In this document: positions 6,999 to 13,717 of the stretch, one piece after another
Layout: every line of letters begins with the position of its first letter
Position numbering within the stretch: position 1 is the first letter of the stretch
DNA from: a virus
Strand: one strand, 5' to 3'
Virus record (IMG/VR): IMGVR_UViG_3300042541_000187
Coordinates: 1-36,469 of that record
Length of the DNA: 36,469 bases
Translations under genes and position numbers: made by a program
The notes under the pieces: model-generated
Databases searched by the model: none
Seen by the model: the letters and a program-made list of their open reading frames with translations, nothing else
Told to the model about the DNA's origin: nothing

Positions 6999-7126
6999 GT
7001 CAAGTACCCCACAAAGAAAGCAAACGCCGCCAGCGAGATCGTGGTGATCGCTACCGCAATGGTTAGTGCAAGCCAGTCTGGTTTATAGAGGTCTTCGATC
7101 TCGTCGTCTTTGATTTCGTCGTTCAT
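6995..7126 (-). CDS. Small single-span membrane protein (43 aa)
   Basis: The frame runs from the ATG at 7126 and is coupled by ATGA overlaps at both ends. The N-terminus is strongly acidic (MNDEIKDDEIEDLYKPDW), and residues about 19-42 form one hydrophobic span (LALTIAVAITTISLAAFAFF...). An acidic head with a single span suggests an inner-membrane peptide. It could act on host membrane proteins or superinfection, but that is only a guess. Confidence 0.6.
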   Translation of the reverse strand: MNDEIKDDEIEDLYKPDWLALTIAVAITTISLAAFAFFVGYLT

Positions 7127-7386
7127 GTCCGATTCCCCCGGCTCGGCAGTTTGTAAGCGTCCATGCTCCCCGCCCGTGGCACCTGTGCGGTGTAGTCACC
7201 GTCGCCTGTTCTATACGTCGTGCGATTCCAGATGTTCATTTCTGCTGCCTTCACTTCTCCGGGCTGCTTCTCGCGCTCGGTGTACTTACCCATGCTTTGC
7301 CGAGCTTCCCGGCTCAAGGTTAGGCTCGGGGTACGCACCATGTGAGTTGGTGTGCGGTTGACTTTGATTTCTTCTAAGATGCTCAT
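7123..7386 (-). CDS. Hypothetical phage protein (87 aa)
   Basis: A basic protein from the ATG at 7386, coupled to both neighbours by ATGA. It contains TPSLTLSREARQSMGKYTER, then 'EMNIWNRTTYRTGDGDYTAQVPRAGSMDAYKLPSRGNRT'-type residues (about 50-87), rich in Thr, Arg and Gly, possibly a flexible nucleic-acid-binding tail. Not assigned to a family with confidence. Function unknown. Confidence 0.7.
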   Translation of the reverse strand: MSILEEIKVNRTPTHMVRTPSLTLSREARQSMGKYTEREKQPGEVKAAEMNIWNRTTYRTGDGDYTAQVPRAGSMDAYKLPSRGNRT

Positions 7387-7583
7387 ACTGCTTTCTCCGC
7401 GTCGGCCAAGAACTTGCGGAGGCGTTTGATCCTGGCGTCTTCGTAACTTACCACTGACGAAGCGTATTCCATAGCACTGTGGGCTTCCAGCCGGTGCAAT
7501 TCGGCCTCTGCCAACTCTGTTGCTGCCATCTCCACAGGGGTAAGGCGTCTGATGATCCGTTTAAGTTGTTGCGTAATAGTCAT
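7383..7583 (-). CDS. Small helical protein (66 aa)
   Basis: Starts at 7583, coupled by ATGA to the gene upstream, with AAGGA nearby. It is Ala/Glu/Arg-rich (TPVEMAATELAEAELHRLEAH, then YEDARIKRLRKFLADAEKAV) and probably a helical hairpin or coiled coil. Similar short helical proteins accompany replication genes in other phages. Function unknown. Confidence 0.68.
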   Translation of the reverse strand: MTITQQLKRIIRRLTPVEMAATELAEAELHRLEAHSAMEYASSVVSYEDARIKRLRKFLADAEKAV

Positions 7584-7768
7584 GGTTTTTTTCCTTCTTT
7601 CAAAATCTCCAACCGTTCCCGGTTGGCTCTCATGGTGCAGTAGCGTTGATGGATGCGCTCCAACATAGACACTCTGCGGTGCTTTAGTCGTTCCTCGTCC
7701 AGCAAAACCAATAGATCGGCTTCACTGTAGTTGGGCAGGTTGCTTTGGAAGGTTCTCCAGGTCAGCAA
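7580..7768 (-). CDS. Small basic protein (62 aa, TTG start)
   Basis: I place the start at the TTG at 7768 because GGAG lies 7 bases before it (followed by seven A), and no ATG or GTG lies near the upstream stop. This makes it overlap the upstream gene by 47 bases in another frame. The protein is MLTWRTFQSNLPNYSEADLL... and continues with a basic helix (EERLKHRRVSMLERIHQRYC). Function unknown; possibly a nucleic-acid-binding helical protein. Confidence 0.6.
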   Translation of the reverse strand: MLTWRTFQSNLPNYSEADLLVLLDEERLKHRRVSMLERIHQRYCTMRANRERLEILKEGKKP

Positions 7769-7904
7769 TTTTTTTCTCCAGTTCGGTGATATGGGCAGTC
7801 ACCTTGTTATAGGCCCGGCTTGCGCTGTTATGCGTCCGAGTGCGGATTGCAAGTTCGGCTTGTGCAGCCCTCAACTTAGCTTTGAGTTGGGTAAGTCTGT
7901 TCAT
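7722..7904 (-). CDS. Small coiled-coil protein (60 aa)
   Basis: It starts at 7904, 27 bases after the primase/helicase gene. Two helices (MNRLTQLKAKLRAAQAELAI; AHITELEKKIADLENL) have heptad-like Leu/Ile spacing, so a coiled-coil hairpin is likely. The ribosome site is weak (no clear GGAG), which suggests lower expression or coupling to the gene before. Function unknown. Confidence 0.62.
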   Translation of the reverse strand: MNRLTQLKAKLRAAQAELAIRTRTHNSASRAYNKVTAHITELEKKIADLENLPKQPAQLQ

Positions 7905-7931
7905 GTCAAGAAGTTTAGCACAAGTAGTTTG

Positions 7932-9956
7932 TTATTTGGAATCTTTCTTCAACATCATTCCTGATGCTGTACCAGGGTCAATCACAATCCATCCGTTCTC
8001 ATGGACTTCAATCAGCTTGGCGTCTATCAAGTTGTTGATGTACCGAGCGTCTTTGCCATCAATCAAGTTTCGGCGTGAGCCATCTGCCTTTGAGCCAGGA
8101 AAGTTTGATATGCCATTGGCAACGGCGTACTCGCGCATCACTGACTTGGTAACGTAAGGTGCGCCACCTCGATCTTCTGCGTCTCCTTTCCACCAGGCTT
8201 TCTCAAAGTCGGCAAACCCCAGCGACTTATCCTTTTGCTTTGTTTCCGGCACTTCGCCCTTGATTACCACTGCGCTAGTGACCGCCTCGCCATCCTCATC
8301 AAACCAGCCGGGTATTGCCACCGAATCCAAGTCAACATAGACCGGCGCTGCCATCTCGGCGTCTTTGCTCTTGCGCTGCACAATCTCAATGGACTTGTCG
8401 CCCTTGGCGGGAATGACGCTGATCTCAATGTCCAATGCGCCACGCCATGCGGATGAGCCTCGCGCTCGGTGCTGGGCTTCCTCTGACACGCCTGTGTGGT
8501 GAACCAGAATGACGGTGCAGCCAAACTCTTGCATGAGTGCAGCGCAGGCGTCCAGCATAGTCTTGGCATCTTGAGCGCTGTTCTCATCACCGGCCATGAA
8601 GCGGTGCAAGGTGTCTACCGTAATCACATCAGGCTTGATCTTAAGCGCCCGAATGGCCTCCACCACCTTCAGATAGCCCTCTGGCGTATTCAGGTCAAGC
8701 CCCGACTTGCTGACCCACATATTCAAGTTGCTGACGCTGTTGTGGTGCTTCCAGGCTGCAATGCGTGAGCGCAGGCCGTGATGGCCTTCCCCAGCCAAAT
8801 ACACCATGTTGCCGGGTCTGACCTTGTGACCAAACCAAGTTGCTTTGCCTGATGCAATGTGCAGCATCCAGTCCAGCGTCACGAAAGTCTTGCCGCCACC
8901 GCTGGGGCCATGCACCATGACCAAAGCCTTATCTTGTATCCAGTGCTTCACAAGCCACAAGATTGGCGCAGGCTGCGCTGAAAAGCCGTCGGCATGAATA
9001 AGGTAGTCCGTCACTGGTGCAGGCGGCTTGAGCAACAAGGCTAGGTCATGCCCCGCTTGGACGTAATCATTGGCGTCGCCAAGGACGGGCGGTGTTGTCA
9101 TGCGTACCCCATACTTGGCGCTGGCCTGCTCGGCGTAGCGTTGCCCCACACCACTTGCGTCATGGTCAGCCACTATGCAAATGTCCAGCGTCGGGTGGCC
9201 TTCCTTCAGGATGCCTGTGACCGGCACAAGGTTGGACGCGCTGTAAGCCACCGCGCAGGGCTGGCCTGTCACCTCGGCAATAGTGGCGGCGGTAGCGAAG
9301 CCCTCGGCGATGTAGAGCGTAGTGGCGTCATCCATACTGCCGACCAGCCAATACATCGAGCCAGTCTGTCCACCAGGGTGATACAGCTTCCCGCCTTGAT
9401 GGTCAATGTACTGAATGCTGGATAGTTCGCCATCCTCGTTGTATAGCGGCACCATCAGCCTACCGTCACCCGTTATTCTTGCGCCATGCGTCTTGATGCC
9501 CTTGCGCTGCAAATAGGGATGCTCCGGGCTTGCTGCGCCTGCCTGCGACCAGATGAGATCGACGGTGTTGGCGGCCACCTCCCGCGCCTTTTTCACCTCG
9601 GCGTCACGCTGGGTCTTGGCCTCCGCCAAGCGCCGGGACTGCGCCATTTCCTCCACCGGAGTCAGACTGCGGCCAATGTCTGCTTTCCAACTGGATTCAA
9701 AGCCAGAACGCCAGCAGCCAAAGCGACCAGCCGGTACGCCATCACTAAAAACCACATACCAACCAGGCTTGTCGTGGCCTTTTTCGCCCTTAGTGCCACT
9801 GTTAAAGCGGTGCAATTTGCCGTCCAAATAGATCACATCTGGCGGCTTCAACCCCGCGCCAAGCATGGCATCCTTTAGTTGAATGTCAGGTGCATCTACC
9901 TGCTTTTGAGAGGGCGGCGACCAAGGGCCACCGAGAATATTTGAGAGGTCTGCCAT
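7932..9956 (-). CDS. Primase/helicase: TOPRIM domain plus RecA-like (AAA_25) helicase
   Basis: A 674-residue protein, the first gene of the left early operon. A zinc-ribbon-like or leader part (1-100) is followed by a charged helix. The TOPRIM domain has the catalytic Glu in IAEGFATAATI (about 217-226) and the acidic pair in VADHDASG (about 262-269). The RecA-like ATPase has Walker A GPSGGGKT (about 350-357), a Walker B-type strand DVITVDTLHRF and the 'VHHTG' element. The C-terminal 130 residues look like a winged helix. Such proteins prime DNA synthesis and unwind the fork. With no phage DNA polymerase in view, it likely loads the host replisome. Confidence 0.9.
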   Translation of the reverse strand: MADLSNILGGPWSPPSQKQVDAPDIQLKDAMLGAGLKPPDVIYLDGKLHRFNSGTKGEKGHDKPGWYVVFSDGVPAGRFGCWRSGFESSWKADIGRSLTPVEEMAQSRRLAEAKTQRDAEVKKAREVAANTVDLIWSQAGAASPEHPYLQRKGIKTHGARITGDGRLMVPLYNEDGELSSIQYIDHQGGKLYHPGGQTGSMYWLVGSMDDATTLYIAEGFATAATIAEVTGQPCAVAYSASNLVPVTGILKEGHPTLDICIVADHDASGVGQRYAEQASAKYGVRMTTPPVLGDANDYVQAGHDLALLLKPPAPVTDYLIHADGFSAQPAPILWLVKHWIQDKALVMVHGPSGGGKTFVTLDWMLHIASGKATWFGHKVRPGNMVYLAGEGHHGLRSRIAAWKHHNSVSNLNMWVSKSGLDLNTPEGYLKVVEAIRALKIKPDVITVDTLHRFMAGDENSAQDAKTMLDACAALMQEFGCTVILVHHTGVSEEAQHRARGSSAWRGALDIEISVIPAKGDKSIEIVQRKSKDAEMAAPVYVDLDSVAIPGWFDEDGEAVTSAVVIKGEVPETKQKDKSLGFADFEKAWWKGDAEDRGGAPYVTKSVMREYAVANGISNFPGSKADGSRRNLIDGKDARYINNLIDAKLIEVHENGWIVIDPGTASGMMLKKDSK

Positions 9957-9984
9957 TTATTTTCTATCTTTCGTAATAAAGTTG

Positions 9985-10020
9985 TTGACACTGTAGCACA
10001 GAACTATGCTATGATCTAGC
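9985..10020 (+). promoter_or_regulatory. Promoter with repressor-like operator in the divergent early intergenic region
   Basis: TTGACA at 9985-9990 and TATGAT at 10010-10015, 19 bases apart, form a plausible promoter for the rightward module starting at 10069. The -10 lies inside GCTA-TGATC-TAGC (10008-10020), which matches 12 of 13 bases of the core of the palindrome at 17985-17997. TGTAGCACA at 9992-10000 matches one arm of that palindrome. The spacing of 19 is long, so strength without help is uncertain. The leftward promoter for the primase operon must lie in the same 112-base gap but I cannot place it. Confidence 0.6.
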
Positions 10021-10068
10021 CACGCTTCGAACTGAGTTACAGACGGAAGCGCAAACTAGGAGAGCCAA

Positions 10069-10734
10069 ATGGCTATTTCGTTGAAACGCACCGCAGGCAT
10101 GATTGCCAATGGTGTCAAGCTGCTTGTCTACGGGCAAGCTGGGGCTGGCAAGACCAGTCTTATCAAGACTTTACCGCATCCCGTGGTGTTGTCAGCAGAG
10201 GGGGGTTTGCTGTCTATTGCGGACGCAGACCTGCCGTACATTGAGATCGCCTCAATGGATGACTTACGCGAGGCTTACGCTTGGGTCATTGAATCTGAGT
10301 ACAAGTCGGTGGCATTGGACAGCATCTCCGAGATTGCCGAGGTCTGCTTAAACCATGAGAAAAAGATCAACAAAGACCCACGCGCTGCCTACGGCTCTAT
10401 GGCCGAGCAAATGAGCGACATTATTCGTGCCTTCCGCGACATTCCCGGACGCCACGTGCTGATGACCGCCAAGTTGGAAAAGACCCAAGACGAGATGGGT
10501 CGGGTGCTGTATTCGCCCTCTATGCCCGGCAACAAGACCGGGCAGGCATTGCCTTACTTCTTTGACGAGGTGTTGGCTCTGCGAGTTGAAAAGGATGCCG
10601 AGGGCGGTACTCAACGCGCCTTGATGTGCGACAGCGACGGCCTGTGGCTTGCCAAGGATCGTAGCGGCAAGTTGGGAACCTGGGAAGCGCCAGACCTTGG
10701 CGAGATCATCAATAAGATTGGCGGTGCAGCATGA
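10069..10734 (+). CDS. Sak4-like RecA-fold ATPase (AAA_24), single-strand annealing/recombination
   Basis: A 221-residue protein with a good AGGAG site. Walker A is GQAGAGKTSLI (about 24-34), Walker B is SVALDSISEI (about 83-92), and the 'MTAKLEKTQDEMGRVLYSPSMPGNKTGQALPYFFDEVLAL' region is typical of the phage Sak4-like family, short RecA/Rad51-core proteins that promote annealing together with a ssDNA-binding protein. Such an SSB (11299) lies two genes on in the same operon. It ends in an ATGA overlap. Confidence 0.88.
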   Translation: MAISLKRTAGMIANGVKLLVYGQAGAGKTSLIKTLPHPVVLSAEGGLLSIADADLPYIEIASMDDLREAYAWVIESEYKSVALDSISEIAEVCLNHEKKINKDPRAAYGSMAEQMSDIIRAFRDIPGRHVLMTAKLEKTQDEMGRVLYSPSMPGNKTGQALPYFFDEVLALRVEKDAEGGTQRALMCDSDGLWLAKDRSGKLGTWEAPDLGEIINKIGGAA

Positions 10735-10925
10735 GCCAGCCTTCAGTCGGACTTATTGCCTTGTGGACTGGTGAATTGACAGCCAATGTGGAACACATGA
10801 AAAGCATGGCGATTCACCAGATGAACGATGCTGAACTTGACCAGTTTGCCAAGTACGTCAAAGAAGTTGGTTATTCCATTTCTTCCCTTTCTAAATATGT
10901 CAAAGAATGTCAGGAACAATCATGA
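10731..10925 (+). CDS. Small helical protein (64 aa)
   Basis: ATGA overlaps on both sides place it firmly in the recombination operon. The protein has a short hydrophobic N-terminus followed by two helices (HQMNDAELDQFAKYVKEVG, SISSLSKYVKECQEQS). I recognise no family. It may be an accessory to the Sak4-like ATPase or a host-directed peptide. Confidence 0.68.
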   Translation: MSQPSVGLIALWTGELTANVEHMKSMAIHQMNDAELDQFAKYVKEVGYSISSLSKYVKECQEQS

Positions 10926-11296
10926 ACACCCTATACCAACGCTGGCTAGATGCCAAGAAATTGGAGGCCGCTGCGGTGGCCGAGCGCCGTCAATTGGAAG
11001 ACCAGATGGCCGAGGAATTTGGCCTACCCAAAGACTTGGACGGAACTGTCAACCATCAGGTTGACGGCTACAAGATCAAGATGGAAGGCCGCATCAACAA
11101 AAAGATCGACTCCGACAAGCTGCAAATGCTGGCCGCCGAGGCCGGTCTGTCCGAACATCTTTCCAGCCTTTTCAGGTGGAAACCAGAAATCAATGTAAAG
11201 GTTTGGAATGCGGCTGCTGAAGCTGTGACCGGGCCATTGCTTGGTGCCATCACGTCCACCCCTGGACGCCCCACTTTTTCAATCACTAAGGAATAA
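10922..11296 (+). CDS. Conserved phage recombination-module protein (124 aa)
   Basis: I choose the ATG at 10922, which overlaps the previous stop as ATGA. It starts with a charged helix (LYQRWLDAKKLEAAAVAERR), then a two-strand basic region (GYKIKMEGRINKKID), and ends 'RWKPEINVKVWNAA...' before a tail 'TPGRPTFSITKE'. Proteins of this shape commonly sit between Sak4-like and DUF669 genes in phage genomes. Its role is unknown; a helper in recombination or ssDNA handling is inferred from context. Confidence 0.75.
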   Translation: MNTLYQRWLDAKKLEAAAVAERRQLEDQMAEEFGLPKDLDGTVNHQVDGYKIKMEGRINKKIDSDKLQMLAAEAGLSEHLSSLFRWKPEINVKVWNAAAEAVTGPLLGAITSTPGRPTFSITKE

Positions 11297-11298
11297 TC

Positions 11299-11796
11299 AT
11301 GGCTTTCCTCGACGAAGAATTTACCCTCGACACCCTTCCCGTTGGCAACACCGGAAACTTTGACCCACTGCCGGAGGGCTGGTACAACTCCAGCATTACC
11401 GGCGCTGAGATCAAGGCTACCAAGGCAGGTGACGGCAAGTACATTGCTGTCAAGTACACCATCACCGGCCCGTCGCATCAAGGCCGGGTTATCTTTGGAA
11501 ACCTGAACATCAAGAACGCCAGCACCAAGGCCGAGGAGATTGGACGCCAGCAGCTTGGCGAGATCATGCGAGCCATTGGCTTGGCAAAGGTGACGGACAC
11601 TGACCAACTGATTGGCGGAAACCTGGGCATCAAGTTGGTCGTCAAGACTGGTGAGTATGCAGGCAACGAGATCAAAAGCTACCGCGCACTGGGCGGCGTG
11701 ACACCTGCGGCGGTTGCGCCATTCAAGCCTGTTGGGCCGTCTGCGGCTGCTGGTATGCCTGCTGCTAAGTCTGCGCCACCGTGGGCTAAGAAGTAA
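11299..11796 (+). CDS. ssDNA-binding protein, DUF669 type
   Basis: A 165-residue protein. The opening 'MAFLDEEFTLDTLP', the 'PLPEGWY' motif, the OB-fold-like strands (IAVKYTITGPSHQGRVIFGNLNI) and the C-terminal 'KSAPPWAKK' tail are all typical of the DUF669 phage SSB-like family. It would coat single strands for the Sak4-like ATPase and nuclease encoded beside it. The AAGGA site lies 5-8 bases upstream. After its stop comes a 152-base gap with RNA structure. Confidence 0.88.
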   Translation: MAFLDEEFTLDTLPVGNTGNFDPLPEGWYNSSITGAEIKATKAGDGKYIAVKYTITGPSHQGRVIFGNLNIKNASTKAEEIGRQQLGEIMRAIGLAKVTDTDQLIGGNLGIKLVVKTGEYAGNEIKSYRALGGVTPAAVAPFKPVGPSAAAGMPAAKSAPPWAKK

Positions 11797-11801
11797 GTTT
11801 T

Positions 11802-11879
11802 GGGGGGAAAGTTGCTGGGAGAGCTTAGTCAGTAAGCAGGTCACAGGTGCAAGTCCAGTCCCATGCAGCGAGTACCCCC
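11802..11879 (+). ncRNA. Structured intergenic segment with tRNA-like T-arm
   Basis: GGGGG at 11803-11807 can pair with CCCCC at 11875-11879, and TTGCTG (11812-11817) with CAGCGA (11866-11871). Inside, GCTT (11823-11826) pairs with AAGC around a 7-base loop, and ACAGG-TGCAAGT-CCAGT (11843-11859) looks like a tRNA T-arm with one mismatch. There is room for only one arm besides the T-arm, and the loop lacks a normal anticodon context (no U33). It may be a decayed tRNA, a tRNA mimic or a leader for the nuclease gene. No function is established. Confidence 0.35.
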
Positions 11880-11890
11880 ACCCAAAAAAA

Positions 11891-11914
11891 GACCCCGGTG
11901 TTAAAGCCGGGGTC
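11891..11914 (-). terminator. Intrinsic terminator oriented leftward
   Basis: GACCCCGG (11891-11898) and CCGGGGTC (11907-11914) form a perfect 8-bp stem with an 8-base loop. On the minus strand the stem is followed by seven T (plus-strand A at 11884-11890), the classical rho-independent layout. On the plus strand it is followed only by AATATA. It therefore terminates leftward transcription best, although all genes on both sides are on the plus strand. Confidence 0.75.
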
Positions 11915-11948
11915 AATATAGCAACAACAACCAACAGGAACACCAACC

Positions 11949-12962
11949 ATGAGAATCCCTGAGCCAGATATTACCATCACCAGCCTGATTGATCAAGCTC
12001 ACGAGGCCCGGACTGAGAAGCCCCGCGCCCATATGGGTTGCAGCACATTGGGCCATCACTGCGAACGCTGGCTCTGGCTTTCGTTTCGTTGGGCGGTGGT
12101 TGAGAAGTTCCAAGGACGCATCCTGCGACTGTTCAGGCGTGGTCAGAACGAGGAAGCGCAGATCATCAGCGATCTCCGCGCCATTGGCATGAGCGTGAGC
12201 GGAACCCAACGCCGGGTGAACTTTGGCAGCCACGTTAGCGGGAGCCTGGACGGTATCGGCAAGGGCGTACCCGGTGCGCCTAAGACTGAACACGTATTAG
12301 AGTTCAAAACCCACAGTCTGAAATCATTTAATGACCTGGAGAAAAATGGCGTGGCAAAGAGTAAGCCCCAGCATTTCACCCAGTGCCAAGTGTATATGCA
12401 CGGCACCGACCTGAAACGTGCCCTGTACGTGGCCGTCTGCAAGGACGACGACCGCATCTACACCGAGCGCCTGGAGTACGACCGAGAACACGCCATCAAA
12501 GCCATCGACAAGGGCCAGCGGCTGGCGCTGACTGACCGCCTGCCACCGCCCATTAGCACAGACCCGACATGGTTTGAGTGCAAGATGTGCGCGGCCCATG
12601 ACTTCTGCCACGGTTCAAAGACCACCAAGCAGGTCAACTGCCGAACCTGCGCCCACATCACGCCGCTATCTGATTCGACATGGCACTGCGCCAAATGGGA
12701 CGCCATCGTGCCGCTAGACGCCCAGCATACCGGCTGCGAGAGTCACGTTATCCATCCTGATCTGGTGCCCTGGAAACGCCTAGAGGGTCCAAGCGATTGG
12801 GTTGCAGTCTATGAGATTGACGGGCAGGGCATTGCCAATGGCGAACCCGGCGAGGGTGTGTACGGTAGCAAAGAACTGTTGGCTAATGCTGCGGCCTGCG
12901 TGGCTGCTGACCCGATGGTCATGGCGCTGCGGAAGGAATGGGATGGAAGGGTAGTGGGATGA
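11949..12962 (+). CDS. Cas4-like PD-(D/E)XK nuclease
   Basis: A 337-residue protein. The nuclease core has GSLDGI (Asp at about 99), EFKTHS (E-x-K at about 118-120), and a Q..Y element in 'FTQCQVYMHG'. Cysteines near the N-terminus (GCSTLGHHCERW, about 31 and 37) and in CKMCAAHDFC (about 212-220) suit the Fe-S cluster of Cas4/RecB-family phage exonucleases. The remaining 110 residues contain a second Cys-rich part (CRTCAH...WHC...GC). It likely makes 3' overhangs for the annealing proteins encoded just upstream. Confidence 0.82.
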   Translation: MRIPEPDITITSLIDQAHEARTEKPRAHMGCSTLGHHCERWLWLSFRWAVVEKFQGRILRLFRRGQNEEAQIISDLRAIGMSVSGTQRRVNFGSHVSGSLDGIGKGVPGAPKTEHVLEFKTHSLKSFNDLEKNGVAKSKPQHFTQCQVYMHGTDLKRALYVAVCKDDDRIYTERLEYDREHAIKAIDKGQRLALTDRLPPPISTDPTWFECKMCAAHDFCHGSKTTKQVNCRTCAHITPLSDSTWHCAKWDAIVPLDAQHTGCESHVIHPDLVPWKRLEGPSDWVAVYEIDGQGIANGEPGEGVYGSKELLANAAACVAADPMVMALRKEWDGRVVG

Positions 12963-12988
12963 ATGTTTCATCAAGCCTTGAAATAACG

Positions 12989-12994
12989 TATAAT
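12989..12994 (+). promoter_or_regulatory. -10 box TATAAT of the GIY-YIG gene, apparently leaderless
   Basis: A perfect TATAAT ends 6 bases before the ATG at 13001, so transcription would start at or next to the start codon. The -35 region at the proper distance (TTTCAT, 12966-12971) is weak. No Shine-Dalgarno precedes this ATG. Mobile endonuclease genes often carry their own promoter, which fits. Confidence 0.5.
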
Positions 12995-13000
12995 CAAAAC

Positions 13001-13717
13001 ATGAAAACATATTACGTTTACCTTCACACACGCAATGACACCGGCAAAGTTTTTTACGTTGGCAAAGGTCGAGGCAGACGCGCTTGGTGGAAAAACGGAA
13101 GAAATAGACATTGGCATTTTGTGGCTAAAAAGCATGGGTATGAGGTGCATATTTGGCGTGATGAATTGACCGAGGTTCAAGCATTTGAAATTGAAAAAGA
13201 ACGTATTTCTTTTTACGGAAGAAATAACTTGTGCAATTACACCGATGGTGGAGATGGAACTTCTGGAACTAAAAAAACTGAAGCTCAAAAATTGCATATA
13301 AAAGAAAAAATGATTGGACGCAAATTTAGCGAGCAAACTTTAGAGCAAATGAAAATTGCAGCCAGTCAAAGATCAAAGGAAACAAGACAAAAACAAGCTG
13401 ATGCAATACGTGGAAGAAAACATAGCAAAGAACACAAACAAAAAATATCTGCGGCAGGAATTGGAAGAATTACAACGGAAGAAACCAAGAAAAAAATATC
13501 AGATGCTCATAAAGGAAAACCAAAATCAGCAGAGGCTGTAAAAAAAATGGCTCAATCAAAATCAAAACAAGTTATGTGTTTAACCAATAACACAATTTAT
13601 GAATCACAAAGAGAAGCAGCGCGTCAATTGAATTTAAAAAGTTCACACATTAGCGCCGTTGTAAATGGAAAAGCGCATCAAACCAAAGGTTTTGTTTTTG
13701 TATCGGTGCAATCATGA
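13001..13717 (+). CDS. GIY-YIG homing endonuclease with NUMOD DNA-binding repeats
   Basis: A 238-residue reading from the ATG at 13001; an ATGA-coupled start at 12959 would add 14 residues. The catalytic domain begins YYVYLHTRNDTGKVFYVGKG, with the 'VYL...FYVGKG' motif replacing GIY-YIG, and continues to about residue 95. NUMOD3-like repeats follow (GRKFSEQTLEQMK, GRKHSKEHKQKIS, ...KGKPKSAEAVKKMA). A C-terminal helix-turn-helix of NUMOD1 type ends it (YESQREAARQLNLKSSHIS). It is far more AT-rich than its neighbours, as expected of a recent insert. It ends in an ATGA overlap with the helicase gene. Confidence 0.88.
   Translation: MKTYYVYLHTRNDTGKVFYVGKGRGRRAWWKNGRNRHWHFVAKKHGYEVHIWRDELTEVQAFEIEKERISFYGRNNLCNYTDGGDGTSGTKKTEAQKLHIKEKMIGRKFSEQTLEQMKIAASQRSKETRQKQADAIRGRKHSKEHKQKISAAGIGRITTEETKKKISDAHKGKPKSAEAVKKMAQSKSKQVMCLTNNTIYESQREAARQLNLKSSHISAVVNGKAHQTKGFVFVSVQS

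Noticed and set aside
11802-11879. A functional tRNA gene
   Set aside because: A T-arm-like element is present, but a full cloverleaf with D-arm, anticodon arm with U33 and a 7-bp acceptor cannot be drawn. It is kept only as a structured segment of unknown role.
11068-11946. Long minus-strand frame (292 codons) opposite the DUF669 gene
   Set aside because: It is antisense to well-supported genes and crosses the terminator and the gap. It has no ribosome site, its composition is that of a shadow frame, and it does not resemble a protein family.
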